Source: Sphingobacterium sp. UGAL515B_05 (GTDB lineage: Bacteria > Bacteroidota > Bacteroidia > Sphingobacteriales > Sphingobacteriaceae). From it: a stretch of DNA of 64,000 bases. The notes below the pieces were generated by a model, which had not been told where the DNA came from, made no database searches, and saw nothing but the letters and a program-made list of their open reading frames with translations. Made by a program: the position numbers and the translations under genes. The stretch is taken from assembly GCF_033097525.1 (NCBI RefSeq), contig NZ_CP109907.1:3224001-3288000 (forward strand), in the 5' to 3' direction. The stretch's first letter is position 1. Every line of letters starts with the position of its first letter. Shown here in pieces: positions 21,195 to 29,213 of the stretch.

Positions 21195-22013
21195 CTAATT
21201 TTTACCGAATAATCTGCTCCAAAAATTCTTTTTTTTGCTGCTTTGAGAGCTGTCTGTGGTTTCAAAATGTTTAGGGTCTGCATGGATCGTCTCTGTTTTG
21301 ACATTTGGCAAAATCTCATTTTCTGGAAGTCCATTGCGTTGTTCTATTTCCTGGATCTGTTTTAATGCTGTTGTCTGATATAAAAGCGGTCCGTCTTTGT
21401 CGCAGTTAAAGAGGTTGGAGTAACTTTTTGATTCATTCAGATCAAAAGGTTGTGGTTCTACAACTTCTGTTGCTTCCAAGAGACCAAGGTTTCGATCTTT
21501 GGCATATTGCAGTGCATTGAGGAAAATAGAAATACGGTTATCAGAAAATAGCGTATCTAATTCAGCCTTGATCGTCGGGTCACTTTGGTAATCTATCAAC
21601 AATTGCGCGACTTTTTCTGCTGGGATAAACACACCCGAACAATAATTTTCTACAAGCCTATTTTCGATATTATTGGTTAGAAATTCTTGTTGAACAAATT
21701 GTTCCCACTGTTTGTAATAGCTGGATAAATGGTCATTTTTGGAGAAGGACAGGGCTCCACCTCGAACATAGAAGTATTTTTCGAAAAAACCTTGGACAAC
21801 AGCAATGAAAAAACCGTGGGTTTTGTCAAAATAATCATTTTTGTCGGTTTCCCGGCCCGCATTTAAGGTGTCTTGGTACTTGGTTTTATAGAAATCTTCC
21901 AATTGGTGAACTGCAGAAACTTCCTCAATCTTTTCGGGATTTTTGAGTAAGTCAAAATACCAAGTTTCTATCTGCTGTTCTGAGATGGGGTGGTAACTAA
22001 TATCATAGCCCAT
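21195..22013 (-). CDS. Uncharacterised 272-residue protein with basic C-terminus
   Basis: I do not recognise this family. It is soluble, rich in acidic and aromatic residues, begins MGYDISYHPISEQQIETWYF, and ends in a flexible linker followed by KKKNFWSRLFGKN, a short amphipathic, basic tail that could touch a membrane or a partner. No signal peptide or known active-site motif is seen. It is flanked by other genes of unknown function. Confidence 0.6.
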   Translation of the reverse strand: MGYDISYHPISEQQIETWYFDLLKNPEKIEEVSAVHQLEDFYKTKYQDTLNAGRETDKNDYFDKTHGFFIAVVQGFFEKYFYVRGGALSFSKNDHLSSYYKQWEQFVQQEFLTNNIENRLVENYCSGVFIPAEKVAQLLIDYQSDPTIKAELDTLFSDNRISIFLNALQYAKDRNLGLLEATEVVEPQPFDLNESKSYSNLFNCDKDGPLLYQTTALKQIQEIEQRNGLPENEILPNVKTETIHADPKHFETTDSSQSSKKKNFWSRLFGKN

Positions 22014-22214
22014 AATGACTGTTTTTAATCTCTTATGTTGTAATTGCTAATATATTAAAAATTAGCAATTTGTGCAAGATGAATCGCTCTAATATACCGC
22101 TTTTTTCGCCTAAAGGGATAGGTTGATGGCACTTTTATATAGGAGGTGTGCGAGGGTGACATGTTTGCCTATTTCATGAATATTAAGTACTTTGGTCACA
22201 AACAGAATTTATAT

Positions 22215-22748
22215 ATGAAGCACTTACTATTTATTATTTTCATGTCGATGAGCTTATTTTTTACCGCTTGTCAATCCCCAAGTCCAGAGACTTTTTTCGG
22301 AAAAGTTGTTTTAAACACAAATCTTATAGCAGATTTTGCCCCTGAACGCTATGGTAAACAGCTCGAGCAGGAGACCGTTGAATTTGCGGATATGCCCTCC
22401 AGTAAGAAAGTAGGCGATGAAGCTCAAAAATCTGTCGGAATCAAGATTCAGGTTGTCGAAAAGGCCTTAAAAGATATTAAGGAACTGAATGTTTCCGATG
22501 CCGACGCGAAAGCATTGAAAGAGCAGTCGATTGCATTATTTGAAAAAGTATTGCCGGTCTATAAAAATGAATATACTGCTTATGCAAAGTTATGCGACAG
22601 CAAAGGTTCGGCAGAAGAAAAGCAGGCATTACTCCAAAAGATCGAAAAAAACGATATGCCTTCCATTAACGAGGTGTTTGACAACGTATATGCTTTAGGA
22701 AAAGCGTATGCTGAAAAACATAACCTGAATGTTAACTGGGGGAATTAA
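22215..22748 (+). CDS. Small lipoprotein of unknown function
   Basis: 177-residue protein with a lipoprotein signal: MKHLLFIIFMSMSLFFTACQ, with Cys19 as the predicted lipidated residue. The mature part is helical and charged (about 155 residues) with no known domain. The start at 22215 was chosen because it gives a proper signal peptide. An earlier in-frame ATG at 22161 would add 18 residues and is preceded by AGGAGG, so a longer form cannot be excluded. It lies 4 bp before the next gene and is probably cotranscribed with it. Confidence 0.7.
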   Translation: MKHLLFIIFMSMSLFFTACQSPSPETFFGKVVLNTNLIADFAPERYGKQLEQETVEFADMPSSKKVGDEAQKSVGIKIQVVEKALKDIKELNVSDADAKALKEQSIALFEKVLPVYKNEYTAYAKLCDSKGSAEEKQALLQKIEKNDMPSINEVFDNVYALGKAYAEKHNLNVNWGN

Positions 22749-22752
22749 GTAG

Positions 22753-23286
22753 ATGAAGGAAACAAGCTTATACAGAAATAAAAAGAAAACAATTCAGCTA
22801 TTGTCAATTTCGGGAGTCCTATGTTTATTGCTTCTACTCGTTTTATTGTACAGTATCGGTTTATTTGACGGTATATTTAAAGCCAAACCGACAGTTTTTT
22901 CTGCAGGAGCATTGCTGGTACTCTTAGTTTTATTGTTTTCTAGCCTACTGAGCCTTCGGGATAAAACAGCGCAAATTGTTTTGAACGACCGTTATTTTCT
23001 TGGAAAGACAACACCCGTATCGAAAGCTTTTGGCCAAGGCGACTGGCAGGATGTTAAAAGCATCGACTTACAAAAAGTCGGTGGCGATACGATGGTCATT
23101 GTAACACTGCATAATCCTATTAAATATAAAAAGCAGCTTTCGTCGCTGTTATGGAAAATGGCTTATCAAGAATCCACTCAAGAACTGTGTATCATGTATT
23201 CGTCCTCAACTATTGATTTGGATCCCTCGGAGCTTTACCAACTTTTTGTATCCTATTGGAAAGAGGCAAAAGTAATCGATAAGTAG
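22753..23286 (+). CDS. Two-helix membrane protein, STM3941-like
   Basis: 177 residues. Two transmembrane helices occupy residues about 13-35 and 45-65; the remaining cytosolic part has a PH-like beta pattern (IVLNDRYFLGKT, VKSIDLQKVGGDTMVIVTLHNP). This resembles the small STM3941 group of uncharacterised proteins. It follows the lipoprotein gene by 4 bp and converges on the sigma-factor gene (8 bp apart). Function unknown. Confidence 0.6.
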   Translation: MKETSLYRNKKKTIQLLSISGVLCLLLLLVLLYSIGLFDGIFKAKPTVFSAGALLVLLVLLFSSLLSLRDKTAQIVLNDRYFLGKTTPVSKAFGQGDWQDVKSIDLQKVGGDTMVIVTLHNPIKYKKQLSSLLWKMAYQESTQELCIMYSSSTIDLDPSELYQLFVSYWKEAKVIDK

Positions 23287-23294
23287 TAAACAAA

Positions 23295-24536
23295 TTAGGC
23301 CATTGCAGACTTTATAGCATCAATCTTCTGTTGGATGATCTCTTTTTCCAATGTTGTTTTAGCCAGGATTTTTGCTTTGTTAAGGTTTGCGATGGCTTTG
23401 TTTTTGTCCAGTTCCTTATAGAGTTCTCCCAAGAGCACAAGATAAAAGTGATTGTCTTCTAGTTGTAAGGTTTTTACTTCGACTAATGCGGCTTTAACAC
23501 CTTTTACTTTATATAGTGCAAATATTCTATTCAATGCAGCTGCCGGGGAATAATTGACGACTAATAAACGGTCATACCATTGCAGGATTTCGGCCCATTT
23601 TTCTGGACTGTCTTCCTTTATACAATGGCATTGCGCAATCTTTGCCTCCAGATGGTAAGATGTGAGCTCGTCGCCCGATGCAGCGTTTTTCAGAAAATGT
23701 AGCCCTTGATGTATAAGTGCTTGATTCCAGCGTTCCTCATCCTGTTGCTCATACAAAATGAAATCACCTTCATTGGTCAGCCTTGCCTCGAAACGGGAGG
23801 AATGAAAACAAATCAGTGCAATGAGCGCATTGGTCTTAGGAGTATTTGTTTTTTCATAAGTCGAAAGCATTAGCGCAAGGCGTAACGCTTCAATACAGAG
23901 CTCCTTTCTTAAAATTTGATTTTGGGTTTTAGAATAATACCCTTCATTAAATAAGAGGTAAATAATATGGAGTACGTTATCGAGGCGTTTAATAATTTCT
24001 GCTTCGGAGGGCAGTTCGAGTTCGATTTTTTCTGAACGTAGTTTTTCCTTTGCTCTGAATAGGCGCTTATTGATGGTTTCTTTGTTGGAAAGAAATGCTT
24101 CGGCAATTTCGTCTATACCAAAACCACAGAGGATTCTAAGGGCAAGACCTATTTGAGCCTCACTGGCAATTGCTGGTGTACAGATTGCAAACAGCATTTT
24201 TAATTGGCTGTCTTTGATATTTTCCTGCGAGAAATTAAAGTCGTCGAAACTTTCCGCTTCCGGCTCGCTCTGCCGCACTGCAGGGATGATTTTATCTGTA
24301 AATATTTTATTTCTTCGAAACTGGGCCAGTGTCTTTTGTTTTGCAACCGTGTACAGCCAAGCCCTAGGATTTGCAGGAACGCCTTTGGTCTGCCAAGATT
24401 CTGTGGCCAATAAGAAAGTTTCGCTGACGATATCTTCGGCGATTTCGATGTATTGAAGACCAAAACTCTTACTGATGACAGCGACTATTTTGGTAAATTC
24501 TTGCTGGAAAAGCTGTTTTAGAAAATCCGGATCCAT
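23295..24536 (-). CDS. ECF sigma factor with TPR-like C-terminal extension (ECF42 type)
   Basis: 413-residue extracytoplasmic-function sigma factor. Region 2 lies at about residues 8-80 (IAEDIVSETFLLATESW) and region 4 at about 125-190 (RILCGFGIDEIAEAFL, INKRLFRAKEKL). About 220 residues of helical repeats follow, ending in a TPR-like stretch. Long ECFs of this form, coded beside YCII/DGPF proteins, make up the ECF42 group, which has no classical anti-sigma factor; the C-terminal extension is thought to control activity. The YCII gene here is 51 bp upstream, in the same operon. It ends 8 bp from a converging gene. Confidence 0.87.
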   Translation of the reverse strand: MDPDFLKQLFQQEFTKIVAVISKSFGLQYIEIAEDIVSETFLLATESWQTKGVPANPRAWLYTVAKQKTLAQFRRNKIFTDKIIPAVRQSEPEAESFDDFNFSQENIKDSQLKMLFAICTPAIASEAQIGLALRILCGFGIDEIAEAFLSNKETINKRLFRAKEKLRSEKIELELPSEAEIIKRLDNVLHIIYLLFNEGYYSKTQNQILRKELCIEALRLALMLSTYEKTNTPKTNALIALICFHSSRFEARLTNEGDFILYEQQDEERWNQALIHQGLHFLKNAASGDELTSYHLEAKIAQCHCIKEDSPEKWAEILQWYDRLLVVNYSPAAALNRIFALYKVKGVKAALVEVKTLQLEDNHFYLVLLGELYKELDKNKAIANLNKAKILAKTTLEKEIIQQKIDAIKSAMA

Positions 24537-24587
24537 AAGTCTAAAATAGGGGCGGCTGTGCGCGTATACAGCTGCCCCTGTATATGA

Positions 24588-24926
24588 TTAGTTGAGCAGT
24601 GCACGTATCTCTACACTGCCGTTAAATTCGAGAATAGGACAGCCATGGGCTAAGGTTGTAGCTTCGTCGAGATCGTCTGCTGTGACGACAATAAAACCGC
24701 CGAGTCTTTCCCTAATTTCTACAAAAGGTCCATCTGTAACGATACCGCCTGGCTTTAATACCTTTCCGGCTGGATCAAGACGGGAACCATGATCCTTCAG
24801 TTTTCCTTGCGCATCGATGTCACTAATCCAGTCGTGCCATCTTTTGTTCACAGCTTTTGCTTCTTCCTCTGTCAGCTGACTTTGTTCATTGGCCCCCTGA
24901 CGAAATAATAATATGAAATCTTTCAT
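24588..24926 (-). CDS. YCII-related (DGPF) protein
   Basis: 112-residue dimeric ferredoxin-like-fold protein. The hallmark TDGPFVEIRE gives the family its DGPF name, and the C-terminal ILEFNGSVEIRAL is typical. Proteins of this family are coded next to ECF42 sigma factors and may be a sensor, target or enzyme of that regulon; their chemistry is unsettled. It lies between the carboxymuconolactone-decarboxylase-like gene and the sigma gene, all reading the same way. Confidence 0.85.
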   Translation of the reverse strand: MKDFILLFRQGANEQSQLTEEEAKAVNKRWHDWISDIDAQGKLKDHGSRLDPAGKVLKPGGIVTDGPFVEIRERLGGFIVVTADDLDEATTLAHGCPILEFNGSVEIRALLN

Positions 24927-24966
24927 TTTTATGCTTTAATTTATCGTATAAATATCGACCTCGTGT

Positions 24967-25443
24967 TTATGAGGTTGGTTGTACTTTGTGCTGCCCAACT
25001 TTGTAGCTTCCTGCTTGTGTGCGGAAGGAAATATTGATCCTGTTATAAGAATTGATCGCTGTAATGGCCAAGGTCAGGTCGATAAGTTCTTCTTCCGAAA
25101 ATACAGCAGTTGCTTTCGTATAAACCTCGTCCGACACATCGCCATGCGTAATTTTCGTCACGGCTTCGGCCCATTCCAGCGCTGTACGTTCACGTTCGCT
25201 ATACAGGGGGGCTTCCCGCCAGGCATCCAATAAGAACAATCGTTGTGGTTGATCTCCGGTCGCCAGTAGATCTTTTGAATGCATATCCAGACAATATGCA
25301 CAGCCATTGATTTGTGATACACGGAAGTAAATAAGATGCAAAAGCTCTTGTTCTATCGAACACTTGCTCAGATATGTACCTATTCCATACATTGATTTCA
25401 TGGCATTTTGCCCTTTTGCGAAAAAATTGATGCGTTGTTCCAT
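24967..25443 (-). CDS. Carboxymuconolactone-decarboxylase/AhpD-like protein
   Basis: 158-residue protein of the AhpD/CMD fold. The motif GCAYCLDMHSKDL contains the C-x-x-C pair and nearby His used for peroxide reduction in AhpD-type members. It is therefore more likely a thiol-dependent peroxidase than a true decarboxylase. It is the first gene of the CMD-YCII-sigma operon, preceded by a short inverted repeat (25460-25476). Confidence 0.85.
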   Translation of the reverse strand: MEQRINFFAKGQNAMKSMYGIGTYLSKCSIEQELLHLIYFRVSQINGCAYCLDMHSKDLLATGDQPQRLFLLDAWREAPLYSERERTALEWAEAVTKITHGDVSDEVYTKATAVFSEEELIDLTLAITAINSYNRINISFRTQAGSYKVGQHKVQPTS

Positions 25444-25459
25444 TTTTTTATTGTTTTTA

Positions 25460-25476
25460 GTGTAACTGATTTACAC
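25460..25476. promoter_or_regulatory. Inverted repeat upstream of the ECF-sigma cassette
   Basis: GTGTAA-CTGAT-TTACAC, 6-bp arms around 5 bp, 17 bp upstream of the CMD-like start codon. It may be an operator for the CMD-YCII-sigma operon. No regulator is known, so the assignment is tentative. Confidence 0.35.
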
Positions 25477-25651
25477 CACAACAATGCTTGAAGTTAAAGA
25501 AATTGGACATGTTGATCTGTGTATTTTTAAATTATGTTGTAAAGTATTGTTTTTCAATTGTTTAATTTAATTATTTCTCTAATGAAATTCTAATAATTTT
25601 CTAAAAGATCTCTAACGGATTCTCGGAGCAGGAATGTGGACCTTTGCAGGC

Positions 25652-25659
25652 AAAGGAGG
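25652..25659 (+). promoter_or_regulatory. Shine-Dalgarno-like AAAGGAGG before mgtC
   Basis: AAAGGAGG, 8 nt before the ATG at 25668, is fully complementary to CCTCCTTT at the 16S 3' end. It favours the 25668 start over an upstream ATG at 25644. Such sites are rare in this phylum. Confidence 0.6.
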
Positions 25660-25667
25660 AAAAAGAG

Positions 25668-26372
25668 ATGAGTGTTTTTGAATTTGCCATACGATTATTT
25701 GCAGCCTTGCTTTTGGGGGCTGCTGTGGGAGTAGAGCGCCAATGGCGCCAGAAAAATGCGGGGCTTCGGACAAATACCTTAGTTTCGTTGGGAGCAGCAG
25801 CTTTTGTGCTGCTTTCCATAGAAATTGGCGGTGATGCTACCGGACGGATTGCTTCTTATGTGGTCAGCGGAATTGGTTTTCTTGGCGCTGGTGTGATTAT
25901 GAAGGACGGTTTGAATGTGCATGGTCTAAACACGGCGGCGACGATTTGGTGTTCGGCTGCAGTAGGCGCGCTCTCCGGTCTAGGTTTGCATGCCCAAGCA
26001 TTTGTCGTTGCGTTGGCTATTATTTTTACACACCTGATCTTTCGTCCAATCGGACAAAAAATGGCCTTCTTGACTTTTAATAAATCGGCAGCATCACAGA
26101 CCGAATATCTACTGACCATAGGCTGTGGGATAGACATCGAAAATCATATTCGTGTTTTATTGATGCAGATGCTGAGCAGTAACGAAAAACTGTTGTTGTC
26201 TTCGCTTTCGAGTGACGATAACCTCGCTACCAATGGCGTTGTCATTAGGGCCATCGTTAGAGCTATCGGTCAGCAAGACAGTCTTATCGAACGGATGGCT
26301 AGCCGATTGACCATCGAAGAAAGAGTAACAAAAATAAGCTGGGAAATTATAGGTACAGAGTCAGATCTGTAA
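25668..26372 (+). CDS. mgtC: MgtC/SapB-family membrane protein
   Basis: 234 residues from the preferred start. The N-terminal half has about five membrane helices with family motifs AALLLGAAVGVERQW, RTNTLVSLGAAAFVLLS and GIGFLGAGVIMKDG; the C-terminal part is a cytosolic ACT-like domain. MgtC proteins support growth under low magnesium and can affect the F1F0 ATP synthase. Its downstream neighbour is the magnesium-transporting ATPase gene mgtA, the order known from other bacteria. The tail carries an 18-bp tandem duplication covering the stop codons (26364-26396). Confidence 0.88.
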   Translation: MSVFEFAIRLFAALLLGAAVGVERQWRQKNAGLRTNTLVSLGAAAFVLLSIEIGGDATGRIASYVVSGIGFLGAGVIMKDGLNVHGLNTAATIWCSAAVGALSGLGLHAQAFVVALAIIFTHLIFRPIGQKMAFLTFNKSAASQTEYLLTIGCGIDIENHIRVLLMQMLSSNEKLLLSSLSSDDNLATNGVVIRAIVRAIGQQDSLIERMASRLTIEERVTKISWEIIGTESDL

Positions 26373-26436
26373 TAAGAATCGGATCTGTAATAAGAACGGG
26401 ATTTGCGGAAATTAACAGGAAAGGGGCTATAGGGCT

Positions 26437-29145
26437 ATGATTAAAATGAACAATAAAACAGCAAAGAATCCATTGCACAACATGATCAGTTCCAATGGAA
26501 TGAATGTGGGGACCGTGACCAAGTTGCAGGGGGTGGCCAGTCAGGATGAAAAACTTGCCTGCGCGATGTTAGAAACGAGCAGAGAGGGGATTACAGACGA
26601 AATGGCTAAGGAACGTCAACAGAAATTTGGGTTAAATGAAGTGAAACATCAAAAGGCCCCAAAGTGGTATGTGCAGCTATTGAAATCTTTTGCTAACCCC
26701 TTTATATATATCCTGTTATTGATTGCAACTGTTTCCTTTATCATTGATGTAGGGCTTCCAGAGGTTGGCGAACGAGATTATAAAACAGTTGTTGTGGTGT
26801 CCATTATGATTTTGGTCAGTGCGCTGCTTCGTTTTGTACAGGAGTATCGAAGTAATGCCGCTGCAGAAAAATTAAAAAGTATGGTCAAAACTACGGCGAC
26901 GGTATTGCGGAAATTTAAAGGGAAAAGAGAGATTCCTATTGTTGAACTGGTGCCGGGAGATATTGTATACCTTTCTGCCGGGGATATGATACCTGCAGAT
27001 TGCCGTATCGTTCAAAGTAAAGACCTTTTTGTGAGTGAAAGCATGTTGACAGGTGAGGCGCTTCCTGTAGAGAAGAATTATTTGCCCATCCGGAATGCGG
27101 CGGACAAATCACCTATTGAACTTTGTAATATTTGTTTTATGGGGACCAATGTAGTTAGTGGATCGGCGATAGCCGTGATTGTAACGACAGGAAGTTACAC
27201 CTATTTCGGGAGTATCAGCAAATCGATTACCGGCGAACGTCCCGAAACAAGTTTTGATAAGGGTATAAATAAGGTGAGTTTCTTATTGATCCGTTTTATG
27301 CTGGTCATGGTTCCGCTGATTTTCTTGATTAACGGGTTGATGAAAGGGAACTGGACGGAAGCGCTACTTTTTGCTATTGCTGTCGCTGTAGGTTTAACCC
27401 CCGAAATGCTACCCATGATTGTCACCGCTAACTTGGCAAAGGGTGCAGTCAACATGAGTAAGCGTAAAGTTATCGTCAAGCGGTTAAATTCTATCCAGAA
27501 TATAGGTGCTATGGATATGCTGTGCACCGACAAAACAGGCACGTTGACATTGGACAAGATCGTCATGGAAAAACATCTTAATGTGTATGGGGTCGAAGAT
27601 GACGAGGTGCTCAAGTGGGCCTATCTCAATAGTTTTCATCAGACTGGTCTCAAGAATTTGATGGATAAGGCTGTGTTGGAACATGCCGAATTGCACGATT
27701 ACTTGAAAGTGGAGGATCAATATCTGAAAATTGACGAGATTCCATTTGATTTTCAGCGGCGAAGGATGTCTGTGGTCCTCAAACAGCATAATGGCAAACA
27801 TCTGTTGATCTGTAAAGGGGCTGTAGAGGAAATGCTTGAGCTTTGTACACATGCTTTTGATCCGGGAGATGACCGCAGTCTGCATGTCGAAAATGACCGT
27901 ACTGTACCGATGGACGATACGATGCGTAAAATTGTGTTGAAAACATCCAGAAAGATGAATGAGGAGGGGCTACGTGTTTTATTGGTTGCGATCCGCGAAT
28001 TTGACGGTGCTCACCCCTTGACCTATGCTGTTGCAGATGAAGAGAAGTTAACTTTAACCGGTTTCATCGGCTTTTTGGATCCGGCCAAACCCTCTTCACA
28101 GCCGGCTATTGAAGCTTTACAAAAATTGGGAATCGGGATCAAAGTGTTGACTGGAGATAATGAGATTATCACACGCAAAATTTGTATGGATGTCGGCATT
28201 CCGGTGAATCGGATTGTCAATGGAAATGAATTAGATAGCATTCCCGACACCGAGCTAAATCAATGTGTTGATGAGGTATCGGTATTTGCTAAATTGAGTC
28301 CTCTCCAAAAAGTTCGTGTCGTTAAAGCATTGCGGGAAAAAGGACATACGGTTGGCTTTATGGGCGATGGTATCAATGATGCAGCGGCACTTAAGGAGGC
28401 TGATGTGGGTATCAGTGTGGATACGGCTGTTGACATTACCAAAGAAAGTGCAGATATCATTCTGCTGGAAAAGGACCTTATGGTGCTACGCAAAGGGGTT
28501 ATTTATGGACGTCGAACTTTTGGCAATATCATTAAATATATCAAGATGACGGCAAGCAGCAATTTCGGCAATATGTTCAGTATGCTTGGGGCCAGTGCTT
28601 TTCTTCCCTTTCTACCGATGCTGCCGGTGCATCTGCTAATTCAAAATCTACTCTACGATATATCGCAGGTATCTATTCCTTGGGACAGCATGGATGAGGA
28701 ATTTATCGTCGAGCCAAAGAAATGGGATGCTGGCAGTGTCTCTAAGTTTATGTTATTTATTGGCCCTATAAGTTCACTGTTTGATTTCGCCACTTTTGCG
28801 GTATTGTTTTTCGTGTTCAAGGCCAATACGGTATCGGATCAAACACTTTTTCAGACTGGTTGGTTTGTAGAGGGATTGCTTTCACAAACATTAATTATCC
28901 ATATGATAAGAACTAAGAAAATACCCTTTATTCAAAGCTGGGCTGCTGCACCGGTTGTTGCCTTGACGAGTTTAATTATGATTATTGGTGTCGTTTTGCC
29001 GTTTACGCCATTTGCCGCTGCCTTAAAAATGGAGGCACTGCCTCTGACTTATTTTCCGTGGCTAATCGGCATTTTGGTCTGCTATTGTTTACTTACACAG
29101 TGGGTCAAAAATTGGTTTATCCAGAAATTTCATACCTGGTTATAG
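26437..29145 (+). CDS. mgtA: Magnesium-translocating P-type ATPase
   Basis: 902-residue P3B-type ATPase that imports Mg2+ using ATP. Key motifs are present: the phosphorylation site in MLCTDKTGTLT, the TGEA actuator motif, and the hinge segment GDGINDAAALKEADVG. About ten membrane helices are visible (four near the N-terminus, the rest after residue 680). It follows mgtC by 64 bp and is probably in the same operon. Expression is likely tied to magnesium limitation, but no sensor RNA was identified in the leader. Confidence 0.93.
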   Translation: MIKMNNKTAKNPLHNMISSNGMNVGTVTKLQGVASQDEKLACAMLETSREGITDEMAKERQQKFGLNEVKHQKAPKWYVQLLKSFANPFIYILLLIATVSFIIDVGLPEVGERDYKTVVVVSIMILVSALLRFVQEYRSNAAAEKLKSMVKTTATVLRKFKGKREIPIVELVPGDIVYLSAGDMIPADCRIVQSKDLFVSESMLTGEALPVEKNYLPIRNAADKSPIELCNICFMGTNVVSGSAIAVIVTTGSYTYFGSISKSITGERPETSFDKGINKVSFLLIRFMLVMVPLIFLINGLMKGNWTEALLFAIAVAVGLTPEMLPMIVTANLAKGAVNMSKRKVIVKRLNSIQNIGAMDMLCTDKTGTLTLDKIVMEKHLNVYGVEDDEVLKWAYLNSFHQTGLKNLMDKAVLEHAELHDYLKVEDQYLKIDEIPFDFQRRRMSVVLKQHNGKHLLICKGAVEEMLELCTHAFDPGDDRSLHVENDRTVPMDDTMRKIVLKTSRKMNEEGLRVLLVAIREFDGAHPLTYAVADEEKLTLTGFIGFLDPAKPSSQPAIEALQKLGIGIKVLTGDNEIITRKICMDVGIPVNRIVNGNELDSIPDTELNQCVDEVSVFAKLSPLQKVRVVKALREKGHTVGFMGDGINDAAALKEADVGISVDTAVDITKESADIILLEKDLMVLRKGVIYGRRTFGNIIKYIKMTASSNFGNMFSMLGASAFLPFLPMLPVHLLIQNLLYDISQVSIPWDSMDEEFIVEPKKWDAGSVSKFMLFIGPISSLFDFATFAVLFFVFKANTVSDQTLFQTGWFVEGLLSQTLIIHMIRTKKIPFIQSWAAAPVVALTSLIMIIGVVLPFTPFAAALKMEALPLTYFPWLIGILVCYCLLTQWVKNWFIQKFHTWL

Positions 29146-29213
29146 TTTTAAATTATTGGAGTAAAATGCTGAAATTCATCAACAATAATGTTAATTTTAG
29201 ACAAATTACTCCA

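Noticed and set aside
22141..22214. Start of the small lipoprotein at 22161 with AGGAGG upstream
   Set aside because: The 22215 start gives a proper lipoprotein signal; the longer form would bury it, so the AGGAGG was not counted as a Shine-Dalgarno site.
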